Part shown: positions 25,175-32,650 of the stretch, piece by piece | Position numbering within the stretch: position 1 is the first letter of the stretch | Layout: every line of letters begins with the position of its first letter | Source of the DNA: Sideroxydans sp. CL21 | GTDB lineage: Bacteria; Pseudomonadota; Gammaproteobacteria; Burkholderiales; Gallionellaceae | Assembly: GCF_902459525.1 (NCBI RefSeq) | Contig: NZ_LR699166.1 | Location: forward strand, 3,608,501 to 3,672,500 | Reading direction: 5' to 3' | Length of the DNA stretch: 64,000 bases | Translations under genes and position numbers: made by a program | Notes under the pieces: generated by a model | Database searches by the model: none | What the model was told of the DNA's origin: nothing | The model's input: the letters and a program-made list of their open reading frames with translations, nothing else

Positions 25175-26443
25175 TCAATCAGCTTTCGCTTCAGTTCTGA
25201 TGAATCCGATCCCCCTCTGGATTGCCTTTTGTTCCGGTTTCTCGGGAACAGAGATCTTGCTGCCAGTGCGCAACGCCCTCGCAAATGCGCTACGTACCGC
25301 CATAATCAACGCCCGGATGTCGATGTCTGCCTCAGACAGTTCTCGAACTGCATAGCAATCCAAATCAATTCGCTTACTGCGAGCCTTACTTTTGAGCTCA
25401 ATATGCACGCGCTTGGCAATCGATATTCTCTGCTCAACCCCAGGCGCCTTGATCATGAACGTACGGCATCTAGACAGAAGTGCTGGATCCATATCATTCA
25501 TCTTGTTCGATGCCATCAGCACAATCAGACGCGATGCGTCGAAATGCATGCCGACACTCTCATCTCTGTATTTCCGGGCAGATTCAGGCTCTAACAAGTC
25601 CAGCAACGCTGGCAAGATTGCGTACTCCTGTCGATTAGACAGCTTGTCAGCCTCGTCGATCAGCAATACCCCGCTCGCCCATTGGCTATGCGAGATCAGG
25701 TTGAACACTTCACCTGCCTGCGCGTTGGCCCAATGCGATGCTGTTCCAGTCAGTATTGATGCATGCTGCATGCCTCCCGCACTCAGTTTGCAGAACGGCA
25801 GTCCAAGCATTGACGCGAACGTCTGCGCGAAGGCGGTTTTACCGACACCGGGATCTCCATCGAACAGAACCGGCGAAATACGGAAATACTCTGCCTTGCT
25901 TGCTCCGGCCAATGTCATTTCTTCTGCGAAATGATCGAGCACGGACCGAAAGTTGCCGAACTGCCCCTCCAGGCGCGTCAGTGTTCGCCCAATGTTTTTG
26001 AACGTAGGTAGCTTGCGATAGCCTTCATGCTCCTCTGCGATCTTTATCGTTGACTCAAACCGCCGCTTTGTATCGCCTGACGTCGCTTTTCCGACGTTTT
26101 TCACCCGTGCGATTTCACTGGGCTCGAAAACGCGCACGCAACGCTTGAACGGACGCAATGGTTTGCGCACGATCTTACTAACCGATTCTGCAGAAGCCAT
26201 GCCGGCGGACGTACCTTCATTGCTGGTGGCAATGGACGCTTTTCCGTTTTTGTCGCAATCAACCCTGTCTTTCTCATCGTCGATTTCGTCATCTTTTCCC
26301 AGCAGACTGGCCGGCACGAAGATTCTGGTTTCAAAGTTATGAACGAGGTCGTATTCGGACATCGTCTTATCAACCATAATTTCCCTCGCGGCCTTTCTCT
26401 GCTCAATGGCAAGAGCACGGGCATTCCGTTGTAAATTTTTCAC
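25175..26443 (-). CDS. Lon-like AAA+ ATPase lacking a protease domain
   Basis: About 422 aa from GTG 26443, chosen for an AAAGGA ribosome site 7 nt upstream. The frame stays open to 26512. A charged N-terminal region of about 190 aa precedes one AAA+ module: Walker A FDGDPGVGKTAFAQTF, Walker B GVLLIDEADKLSN, sensor 1 LIVLMASNKMNDMDPALLSR. The LLEPESARKYRDE segment resembles the Lon ATPase, but the Ser-Lys protease domain is absent. It probably powers remodelling of a protein or RNA-protein target for the enzymes encoded downstream. It is the first large gene of the operon. Confidence 0.85.
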   Translation of the reverse strand: MKNLQRNARALAIEQRKAAREIMVDKTMSEYDLVHNFETRIFVPASLLGKDDEIDDEKDRVDCDKNGKASIATSNEGTSAGMASAESVSKIVRKPLRPFKRCVRVFEPSEIARVKNVGKATSGDTKRRFESTIKIAEEHEGYRKLPTFKNIGRTLTRLEGQFGNFRSVLDHFAEEMTLAGASKAEYFRISPVLFDGDPGVGKTAFAQTFASMLGLPFCKLSAGGMQHASILTGTASHWANAQAGEVFNLISHSQWASGVLLIDEADKLSNRQEYAILPALLDLLEPESARKYRDESVGMHFDASRLIVLMASNKMNDMDPALLSRCRTFMIKAPGVEQRISIAKRVHIELKSKARSKRIDLDCYAVRELSEADIDIRALIMAVRSAFARALRTGSKISVPEKPEQKAIQRGIGFIRTEAKAD

Positions 26444-26489
26444 AGCAGTTTCCTTTGAAAAATATGAGGCACCGCTGCGATAAAGACGC

Positions 26490-26557
26490 GCGATGACGCT
26501 CATACAGGGCACAAGCCCTGTTCAATTTAATAAATTCGGTTAGCCCGGTGTGGGCTG
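26490..26557 (-). promoter_or_regulatory. Two hairpins between leader ORF and AAA+ gene
   Basis: On the minus strand AGCCC-ACACC-GGGCT follows the leader ORF. Then a perfect 7-bp stem ACAGGGC-TTGT-GCCCTGT lies shortly before the AAA+ start. Neither is followed by a U-run, so they look more like attenuator or RNA-processing structures than a strong terminator. Confidence 0.45.
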
Positions 26558-26558
26558 G

Positions 26559-26678
26559 TTAATCAGCCAAGTATCGTTTTGAGGTCGAATAACTTGGCAT
26601 AACGTCTGAAGTGGTTGTGACGCGATTCACCAGATTGGCATTTGCCTGGAGACGGTGGTTGGTATTTTGGTTTTTCAT
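26559..26678 (-). CDS. 39-aa leader ORF of the end-processing operon
   Basis: ATG 26678 is preceded by a strong AAAGGAG ribosome site at 7-8 nt and encodes MKNQNTNHRLQANANLVNRV followed by TTTSDVMPSYSTSKRYLAD and a stop. It is polar, Asn/Thr-rich, without a hydrophobic segment. It lies 120 nt before the AAA+ gene and downstream of a good promoter. It could be a regulatory leader peptide or a small functional protein. The strong translation signals argue that it is made. Confidence 0.6.
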   Translation of the reverse strand: MKNQNTNHRLQANANLVNRVTTTSDVMPSYSTSKRYLAD

Positions 26679-26796
26679 GACCTACTCCTTTCTTTCTCTG
26701 GTTAATCGCAGGTGACAATCGACTCAACTAGATCGCTCCGATGAGCCAATGTTTTTGCTGCATGCTTTATCTCAGGCATCGCTACCCGAGGATTGA

Positions 26797-26825
26797 ATAA
26801 TTCCCGAAACAATTGAGCTTGTCAA
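26797..26825 (-). promoter_or_regulatory. Sigma-70-type promoter of the end-processing operon
   Basis: On the minus strand, TTGACA (26825-26820, perfect -35) is followed after exactly 17 nt by AATTAT (26802-26797, four of six -10 matches). It lies about 120 nt before the leader ORF and about 70 nt inside the edge of the IS1111-type element, so the operon appears to keep its own promoter. Confidence 0.6.
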
Positions 26826-26984
26826 CATATTAATTAAGCAATATCAATGTGTTAAGTGTATGTTCGAGACTTACACAAAATACTGTTAGACATCATGTAT
26901 TGACCTACCGCACCTCAAGCGACGCGGGTTAAGCTTGAGATTGGTTAAACCACAGGCTCAGAGCCGATATTGAGGGGATAGGTC

Positions 26985-28100
26985 ATGAAAGAGTTTAGCA
27001 AATTCGTTGGATTGGATGTACACAAAGAAACGATCGCGGTATCGGTGGCGGAAGCCAATGGTGGAGAGGTTCGCTACGTTGGGGAGATCGCCAATACGGA
27101 GGACGCGTTGGACAAGCTCGTAAAACAGCTTCGTAAGGGCGGCGAGAATCTATCATTTTGTTATGAAGCCGGCCCCTGCGGTTACGGCATCCATCGGCAA
27201 CTGACGGATCTTGGATGGGACTGCCAAGTTGTAGCTCCTTCGCTGATCCCGAAGAAAGCGGGTGACCGGGTCAAGACCGACCGGCGCGACAGCCTGATGC
27301 TGGCAAGGCTGCACCGGGCGGGAGAGCTGACGGCGGTCTGGGTGCCGGATGGAGCGCAGGAAGCGTTGCGCGACCTGACGCGGGCGCGCGAAGACATGAA
27401 GCATCTGCAGCGGCAAGCCAAGCAGCGGTTGTTGGCATTCCTGCTGCGGCATGGAAAACGTTATGACGGCAAGAGCAACTGGACGCTGGCGCACTATCGC
27501 TGGATGGAAGGAGTGAAATTCGATCATCCGGTGCAGCAAATCGTGTTCCAGGAATATATCGATACGGTCAAGGCGATGACCAAGCGCATTGATGCGCTCG
27601 ACAAGCAGGTCGAGAGCGCGGCAGGCGAATCGGTCTTCTGGCCGGTGATCGAAGGTTTGATGGCCTTGCGCGGGGTGAACCTGCTGACGGCAACGACGAT
27701 CGTGGCCGAGATCGGCGACTTGAGGCGCTTCGCCAGCGCGCCGCAACTGATGGCGTATCTGTGTGTTGTGCCCAGTGAACACTCCAGCGGTGGGACAAAG
27801 TCGCGCGGTGGCATTACCAAGACTGGCAACGGCCATGTACGCCGGGTGTTGGTGGAAGCGGCCTGGACCTATCGCCACCCCGCGAGAAAAACAACCGTCT
27901 TGCAGAAACGTGCCGAACAGACCTCGGAGGCGGTGCAAGAGATTGCATGGAAGGCACAAACGCGTTTGTGCGGACGTTACCGGTTATTCGAGGCCCGCGG
28001 CAAGCTGAAGGTGCAGGCGTGCACGGCCATTGCACGAGAACTGGCAGGCTTCATCTGGGCGATCGGGCAGGCACTGCCGCAACCCACGGCCAACGCATAA
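26985..28100 (+). CDS. IS110/IS1111-family transposase (DEDD recombinase)
   Basis: 371 aa. The N-terminal RuvC-like DEDD domain has KFVGLDVHKETIAVSVAEAN (first Asp), FCYEAGPCGYG (Glu) and DRVKTDRRDSLMLARL (Asp pair). The C-terminal Transposase_20 domain has LRGVNLLTATTIVAEIGDLR and SSGGTKSRGGITKTGNGHVR with the catalytic serine region. Family members excise and insert by an RNA-guided recombination. The start is preceded by GAGGGGATAGGTC. Full length with no disruption, so potentially active. Confidence 0.94.
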   Translation: MKEFSKFVGLDVHKETIAVSVAEANGGEVRYVGEIANTEDALDKLVKQLRKGGENLSFCYEAGPCGYGIHRQLTDLGWDCQVVAPSLIPKKAGDRVKTDRRDSLMLARLHRAGELTAVWVPDGAQEALRDLTRAREDMKHLQRQAKQRLLAFLLRHGKRYDGKSNWTLAHYRWMEGVKFDHPVQQIVFQEYIDTVKAMTKRIDALDKQVESAAGESVFWPVIEGLMALRGVNLLTATTIVAEIGDLRRFASAPQLMAYLCVVPSEHSSGGTKSRGGITKTGNGHVRRVLVEAAWTYRHPARKTTVLQKRAEQTSEAVQEIAWKAQTRLCGRYRLFEARGKLKVQACTAIARELAGFIWAIGQALPQPTANA

Positions 28101-28119
28101 GGGAAATCATCATGAGAAT

Positions 28120-28313
28120 GCAGTGTGTCGGTAGCGGAATGGACAACGGTGGGAGAATCCTCGATCCAGCTAGGAGGCGTCCGGTAACGGAATGATCCTC
28201 GAATTTAGAGCGAGGCAGCTCCCCGACGAATCGGTTGTCATGCGGTAACCAACCCGCGCATATCAGACTGATCAACCGTCGGAATGCCGTCCGTTCTGCT
28301 ACCCACACACTGC
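28120..28313 (+). ncRNA. Candidate bridge RNA of the IS1111-type element
   Basis: In the non-coding right end, GCAGTGTGTCGGTAGC (28120-28135) pairs with GCTACCCACACACTGC (28298-28313) with a single mismatch. This closes a domain of about 194 nt with further internal stems, such as CCTCG/CGAGG around AATTTAGAG. IS110 enzymes use structured bridge RNAs encoded in their ends, and in the IS1111 group the RNA is on the 3' side. Position, size and the closing stem fit. Guide loops cannot be assigned without the uninterrupted target. Confidence 0.65.
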
Positions 28314-28508
28314 AAGATGACTTAAGGAATTATTATTGAATTACTTGACGGGTCAATACATATCAGAAGGTTAGTTGAGGGTAAGAAATAGCATGCCGGA
28401 TGTGCGCTGGTTGTCCCGACAAATGGTCCATGGGTAAACTGCCCTATTGCGCATCGACTAAATATAAACAACAATCCTCCTCTTCACCAATAACAAATGG
28501 ACTCTCAC

Positions 28509-28790
28509 ATGAACCGTCAAGAACTGATCGAAGCGCTCGCAACCAAGACAGGAAACACCAAGGCAGATGCTGATCGCTGCATTGCAGCTCTGCTTGAAAT
28601 CGTTACTGCCACACTGAAGAAAGGTGATAACGTTGCCTTGGTTGGCTTCGGCACCTTTGAAGTGCGCAAGCGCGCAGCTCGCGCTGGTCGTAATCCTGCA
28701 ACCGGAGAAGCTATCAAGATCAAAGCAGCGAAAGTACCCGCATTTAAGGCTGGTGCAACACTGAAGGCGGCTGTAAACGGCGGTAAGTGA
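28509..28790 (+). CDS. hup: HU-family histone-like DNA-binding protein
   Basis: 93 aa from ATG 28509, preferred over 28497 because MNRQELIEALATKTGNTKAD is the standard HU opening. The signature VGFGTFEVRKRAARAGRNPA with PATGEAIKIKAAKVPAFKAG gives the DNA-clamping beta arm and the intercalating proline. It bends and compacts DNA as a dimer in the nucleoid. It stands just right of the IS1111-type element with its own upstream region. Whether it is HU-alpha or HU-beta-like cannot be told. Confidence 0.93.
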   Translation: MNRQELIEALATKTGNTKADADRCIAALLEIVTATLKKGDNVALVGFGTFEVRKRAARAGRNPATGEAIKIKAAKVPAFKAGATLKAAVNGGK

Positions 28791-28836
28791 TCTGATTTAT
28801 CCAGGATGGCCGGCGTAAGTCGGCCGTTTCACCAGC

Positions 28837-29091
28837 ATGAATGAAATCCTCCAGTACCTTAAAACCCATGGTGAACGACTCGATGCTGAGATCGCTCAAG
28901 CCGTAGGAATATCCTTGGCCAAGGTTCGAGTTGAGTTGGTTGAGATGACGGCTAATCGCGAAATCATGTCTTACCAGTCCACAAAATTCGAGAACGGCAA
29001 GAAAATCGAAGGGATGCGTTGTCGCATATCAGGATTTGTTCCTCCAGCTGCTCCAGGCAGAAAATCAAAAGTTCAATTGAAGTTGTCCTAA
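28837..29091 (+). CDS. Small winged-helix-like putative regulator
   Basis: 84 aa. The first 60 residues (MNEILQYLKTHGERLDAEIA, then VGISLAKVRVELVEMTANRE) follow the helix-turn-helix plan of small ArsR/MarR-like or FaeA-type winged helices, with a short wing and a basic tail (GRKSKVQLKLS). No sensor domain is present. It lies 46 nt after the HU gene on the same strand and may be co-transcribed. A DNA-binding role is likely but the target is unknown. Confidence 0.65.
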   Translation: MNEILQYLKTHGERLDAEIAQAVGISLAKVRVELVEMTANREIMSYQSTKFENGKKIEGMRCRISGFVPPAAPGRKSKVQLKLS

Positions 29092-29570
29092 CTTAAAACC
29101 CGCAAAGCCAATTTAGTAAATGCATATTCATGAACACGAAGGACGAACATAATCTGTAGTAGTCCAGATTTCGTCGGAAAGGCATTATCCGATATTCGCT
29201 AAGTTGGCTGCGGCGGTTAACTGAAAAGGGTGTCCGTTTGGGCCGCAAAGATATCCGTTTCACCTCCGAAAGCGGCCAAAGAGTGATTACGAAAGTTCGT
29301 ATGATACGGAAAACCGTAACATCAACGGGAGCGCCGACGAGCGCGCCCAGGGGGAACTTAAACGGCTGGTTTTTGCTTGCCCCCTACCTAGGATGAAGGG
29401 GAGCTGGCGGCGGGGGCGTGGCAATGAACGCAGCCAACAGACGAGAGGGGGTCATCCCCTATCTTGGATGGAGTCCTGTCTTACTTTGTTGTGTATGTCC
29501 GTTGTACACCCGGAAAGAGACGCTCAAGACCAACATTTTATTGACATTCGAAGGGCAGGAAGTAACTGCG
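29092..29570. other. Intergenic stretch with degenerate dispersed repeat fragments
   Basis: About 480 nt between the winged-helix gene and IS30 copy 1. No reading frame here looks coding. It contains TCCGTTT-GGGCCG and AAAGCGGCCAAAG fragments of the kind seen in other gaps of this window, and ends at the palindromic CTGC target of IS30. No RNA gene is seen. Confidence 0.4.
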
Positions 29571-30792
29571 GATTCAACCGGTCGATGCAACACATTGGTT
29601 AAACCGTTCAGCCGGTGTTTCGAATTTTAACGTCTTTCGTGGACGTTCATTTAGTCTACGAGCCACCGCATTGAGTTGCGCCTGAGAGTGTGCCGACAAG
29701 TCTGTTCCTTTAGGGAAGTACTGTCTCAGTAATCCATTGGTATTCTCATTCGTTCCGCGTTGCCAAGGATTCTGAGGATCACAGAAATAGACTTTGATGT
29801 CGGTTGCCAACGTGAATCGCTTGTGATCGGCTAACTCACTGCCTCGATCCCAGGTCAGCGATTTATAGAGTTCCTGCGGTAACTTATGAGCATGTTTAAT
29901 CAGCGCATTGATGACAGTCTCGGTATCCTTACTGGGGAGTTTAACTAGCATTACATATCGTGTCTGGCGTTCAACGAGGGTTGCAATCTGACTGTTATCG
30001 CTGCCGCATAGCAGATCCCCTTCCCAGTGACCTGGTACTGCGCGGTCTTCTGCCGTGGCAGGACGTTCACTAATCGATACGGCATCTGTGATCCTGCCGT
30101 GATCGCCCGTCTTCAAAGTATGATGACGTGAACGACGCATGACTCGCGTACGCCGCAAATGATCCAGAAGCTCCTTCTTCAATGCGCCTCTAGCCTGGAT
30201 ATAGAGACTGCGATAGATGGTCTCGTGTGACACTTGGTAACTTTCATCGCTTGGGTAAGTCTGCTTCAGCCATCCGGCAATCTGTTCCGGTGACCACTGC
30301 CATTTGAGCTTATCGGCTACGATGTGTGCCAATGCTCGGTTCTCGACTAGTTTACAAGGTTTGGGACGATGCGCCCGATCCCACGCCGCCTGTTCAGCCT
30401 GACTCGCACGATAGTCCTCTTGGCCTCCATTGCGCTTGAGTTCGCGACTGATGGTCGATGGCGCCCGCCCGAGGGATGCTGCAATCGAGCGAGCTGATTG
30501 ACCTGCAGTTACCGCACGAGATATCTCTTCACGCTCAGCTAGAGTCAGTGACAATTGAGAACGTTTCCGTTGTACGGGTCGTATTCCTCCTGTCTCTGCC
30601 AAAATACGTTGTATTGAAGGATGATGTCTATCGAACAACTGGGCAATTTGATGAAGCGTGTCGCCTTTCTTCCAGCGTTCCCACATCAATGCTTTTTGAC
30701 TTTCAGTATAATAAATCCGAGTTCTCCGCTTCATATTCAACACTCCTTCTGCTTACGCAGATTTTAGAGTGTTGCGTCGACCGGTTGAAATC
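29571..30792 (-). mobile_element. IS30-family element, copy 1
   Basis: 1222 bp with terminal inverted repeats GATTCAACCGGTCGATGCAA at the left and the matching TTGCGTCGACCGGTTGAAAT at the right. One transposase gene fills it. The encoded protein is identical to that of copy 2 at 53188, so one of the two arose recently. It is inserted next to CTGC on the left and GCAA on the right. Confidence 0.93.
29574..30743 (-). CDS. IS30-family transposase (copy 1)
   Basis: 389 aa. The N-terminal helix-turn-helix part reads LMWERWKKGDTLHQIAQLFD and EREEISRAVTAGQSARSIAA. The DDE domain follows with GHWEGDLLCG (first Asp), KSLTWDRGSELADH (second Asp) and NPWQRGTNENTNGLLRQYFP (Glu). Length and motifs are complete. 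It cuts and joins element ends and prefers palindromic targets. The identical product of copy 2 shows recent transposition or strong selection. Confidence 0.96.
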   Translation of the reverse strand: MLNMKRRTRIYYTESQKALMWERWKKGDTLHQIAQLFDRHHPSIQRILAETGGIRPVQRKRSQLSLTLAEREEISRAVTAGQSARSIAASLGRAPSTISRELKRNGGQEDYRASQAEQAAWDRAHRPKPCKLVENRALAHIVADKLKWQWSPEQIAGWLKQTYPSDESYQVSHETIYRSLYIQARGALKKELLDHLRRTRVMRRSRHHTLKTGDHGRITDAVSISERPATAEDRAVPGHWEGDLLCGSDNSQIATLVERQTRYVMLVKLPSKDTETVINALIKHAHKLPQELYKSLTWDRGSELADHKRFTLATDIKVYFCDPQNPWQRGTNENTNGLLRQYFPKGTDLSAHSQAQLNAVARRLNERPRKTLKFETPAERFNQCVASTG

Positions 30793-30904
30793 GCAACCCA
30801 CAACTGCCCTTCGATTGTCGAAATAGGTTGCCTGATAACAGACGCTCACGCAATAGAGTTTTTGACATCTAGCCACCCTAGCAATGAGGTTAACAATTTG
30901 TCGA

Positions 30905-31561
30905 CTATTTGACTTGCACCCGAACGACGATAACTTCTACAGAAGCAACTGGCTTTCCATCACTAAGGGCCGGAATGAATTTCCATGATTTCAGTGACTG
31001 CAAAAGCAGTCTATTGAGACGAGGATTTTGAGTCGGCTTTACCAACTCCACCGTAACACTTCCATCGACGGCTATATGAAAGCGTGCCATAGCCGCTTCA
31101 TTCATCGCATCTTGCCGCAAGTCATCCGGGATGACCGGCAGTGGCTGGGCTGATGGCTGTGCACTGCGATTTGTTTCCGGCACGGCAGTATTGTTGGTAG
31201 TTGCTGAAGTTGCCTGAGTTGCTGCAGGTGGTGGTGCAGTCGGTGCAGGGTTCACGCTTGGCTGATCTTGCTGAGCAGGTGAAATGGCCTGCTGAATTTG
31301 TCTTGGCGGCAAAGCTTGTTTAGGTGCAGGCGCATTCTGACGGGATGGGGCCTTCAGAAGTACAGAAGCGGGAAGCTCTATCAATTCGGCATCAACAGGT
31401 ACCGGTTCCGGTGTGCGGCTAACCGAATGCACCATAGAGTAAACAAACAAGATGGATGCGATTATGCAGGCCAGCAGCGAAATTGGGAGTGTCCAGTACA
31501 GTCGGTGCCATGGAGAACCGACATCCTCCTGCGCCAACCATGTCGAGGCATCAGTCGACAT
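30905..31561 (-). CDS. tonB: TonB-like energy transducer
   Basis: About 218 aa from ATG 31561, overlapping the exbD stop by 11 nt. It has one N-terminal transmembrane anchor (LYWTLPISLLACIIASILFV), a long Pro/Ala/Gln-rich periplasmic spacer (about 60-140) and a C-terminal TonB domain ending SLKSWKFIPALSDGKPVASV. It couples the proton gradient, through ExbB-ExbD, to outer-membrane receptors. It is last of a receptor-exbB-exbD-tonB unit, so it probably serves the receptor encoded first. Confidence 0.85.
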   Translation of the reverse strand: MSTDASTWLAQEDVGSPWHRLYWTLPISLLACIIASILFVYSMVHSVSRTPEPVPVDAELIELPASVLLKAPSRQNAPAPKQALPPRQIQQAISPAQQDQPSVNPAPTAPPPAATQATSATTNNTAVPETNRSAQPSAQPLPVIPDDLRQDAMNEAAMARFHIAVDGSVTVELVKPTQNPRLNRLLLQSLKSWKFIPALSDGKPVASVEVIVVRVQVK

Positions 31562-31955
31562 GCTTGACCGCAATCAGAAAGTGTTGCGCTCCGGCTTCGC
31601 GGGCCTTGAGCATCGCCTGCACGGTGACGCCATTGGGTGCACTACTGTCCGCAGCGACAATAATACTGGCATCCGTGTTGGGCAGCATCGTCTTCAGTGT
31701 GGTTGCCAAGTTATCCAGTGTAACCTGTGTTTTATCCAAAAAAATCTGGCTATCGGATCGAATGGTCAAAGTAACCGGCGTTTTTGCCTGTATCGGTGAA
31801 GCATGTCCCTGCGGCAGATTGACCGGCAGCGAATGGAGATTTTGCATGGACAGCGAAGCCAGCATGAAAGTGGCTAACAGAAAGAACATCACGTCAATCA
31901 TCGGGATGATTTCTATCCGTCCACGCTTGTATTCGCGAGATTTCCTGATCTTCAT
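31551..31955 (-). CDS. exbD: ExbD/TolR-family biopolymer transport protein
   Basis: 134 aa. A basic cytoplasmic N-terminus (MKIRKSREYKRGRIEIIPMI) leads into one transmembrane helix, DVMFFLLATFML, with the conserved proton-channel Asp of the family (IPMIDVMF). A periplasmic domain with LDNLATTLKTMLPN and VQAMLKAREAGAQHFLIAV follows. It forms the ExbB-ExbD motor. It overlaps exbB by 4 nt and tonB by 11 nt. Confidence 0.93.
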   Translation of the reverse strand: MKIRKSREYKRGRIEIIPMIDVMFFLLATFMLASLSMQNLHSLPVNLPQGHASPIQAKTPVTLTIRSDSQIFLDKTQVTLDNLATTLKTMLPNTDASIIVAADSSAPNGVTVQAMLKAREAGAQHFLIAVKHVD

Positions 31956-32596
31956 TTTTCGGCCCCGCCTTCGTGCTGACTCAGCCGGATATTGTCTATC
32001 ATGCGCGTACCGAGACGCTCCATTTCTTCAAGTACCTGCACTTGGCGGCGTGACAGAAAGTTGAAGCCGAACAGGGCGAAGATGGCGATGAAGATACCGA
32101 AAGCGGTGGCAATCAGCGCTTGTGCCACGCCTCCGGTGACCCCGGTGGGATCGACGAGGCCAGCGCCGCCAATCAGATTGAATGAATGCATCATGCCGGT
32201 GATGGTTCCCAGCAGCCCCAGCAGGGGCGCACCTGTGACTATGGTTTCCAGTACCCATAATCCGCGCCCCATCCCTTTTTCGATGAGTTGCGCTTCATCG
32301 CTGGCGCGCGATTCCAGCCACCAGATCGGCTTGTCGCGGTTGTCTATGATGATACGGGAAAACCTTGAGTAGTAATTTCCAGGCGTCAATGCAGACAGTT
32401 CCTGATCCAGCTTTTCCCAAGTGAACCCGAATGTTTCGATCAGGTTGAACAGCGATGACGGCAGTCTGATATAGCGCCAATGCAGATAGAACTTGTCAAT
32501 GATGATCACCAATGCCAAAACTGCCAAAGCCAACAAAGGGTAGATGATTACACCGCCGAATTTGATGGCTTGTAGTGTTTCTTGTATTTCCTGCAT
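31952..32596 (-). CDS. exbB: ExbB/TolQ/MotA-type proton channel protein
   Basis: About 214 aa from ATG 32596, which has an AAGGAG ribosome site. The frame is open further upstream. Three transmembrane segments are visible: GGVIIYPLLALAVLALVIII, VTGAPLLGLLGTITGMMHSF (the conserved GLLGTVxGM helix) and ALIATAFGIFIAIFALFGFN. It is the pentameric partner of ExbD. It follows the receptor stop by about 54 nt. Confidence 0.93.
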   Translation of the reverse strand: MQEIQETLQAIKFGGVIIYPLLALAVLALVIIIDKFYLHWRYIRLPSSLFNLIETFGFTWEKLDQELSALTPGNYYSRFSRIIIDNRDKPIWWLESRASDEAQLIEKGMGRGLWVLETIVTGAPLLGLLGTITGMMHSFNLIGGAGLVDPTGVTGGVAQALIATAFGIFIAIFALFGFNFLSRRQVQVLEEMERLGTRMIDNIRLSQHEGGAEK

Positions 32597-32650
32597 GAGA
32601 GACTCCTTTATATGGTTATGCCCTGCATAACCCGTGCTTGATTGCAAAAA

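Larger units (their letters stand above)
26895..28361 (+). mobile_element. IS110-family element, IS1111 type, with subterminal inverted repeats
   Basis: The subterminal inverted repeat ATGTATTGACC (26895-26905) matches GGTCAATACAT (28351-28361). Between them lies one transposase gene, with a short left end (about 90 nt) and a long structured right end (about 260 nt). Subterminal repeats and a long 3' non-coding end are features of the IS1111 subgroup. The exact tips probably lie a few bases outside the repeats. The gene is intact. Confidence 0.85.
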
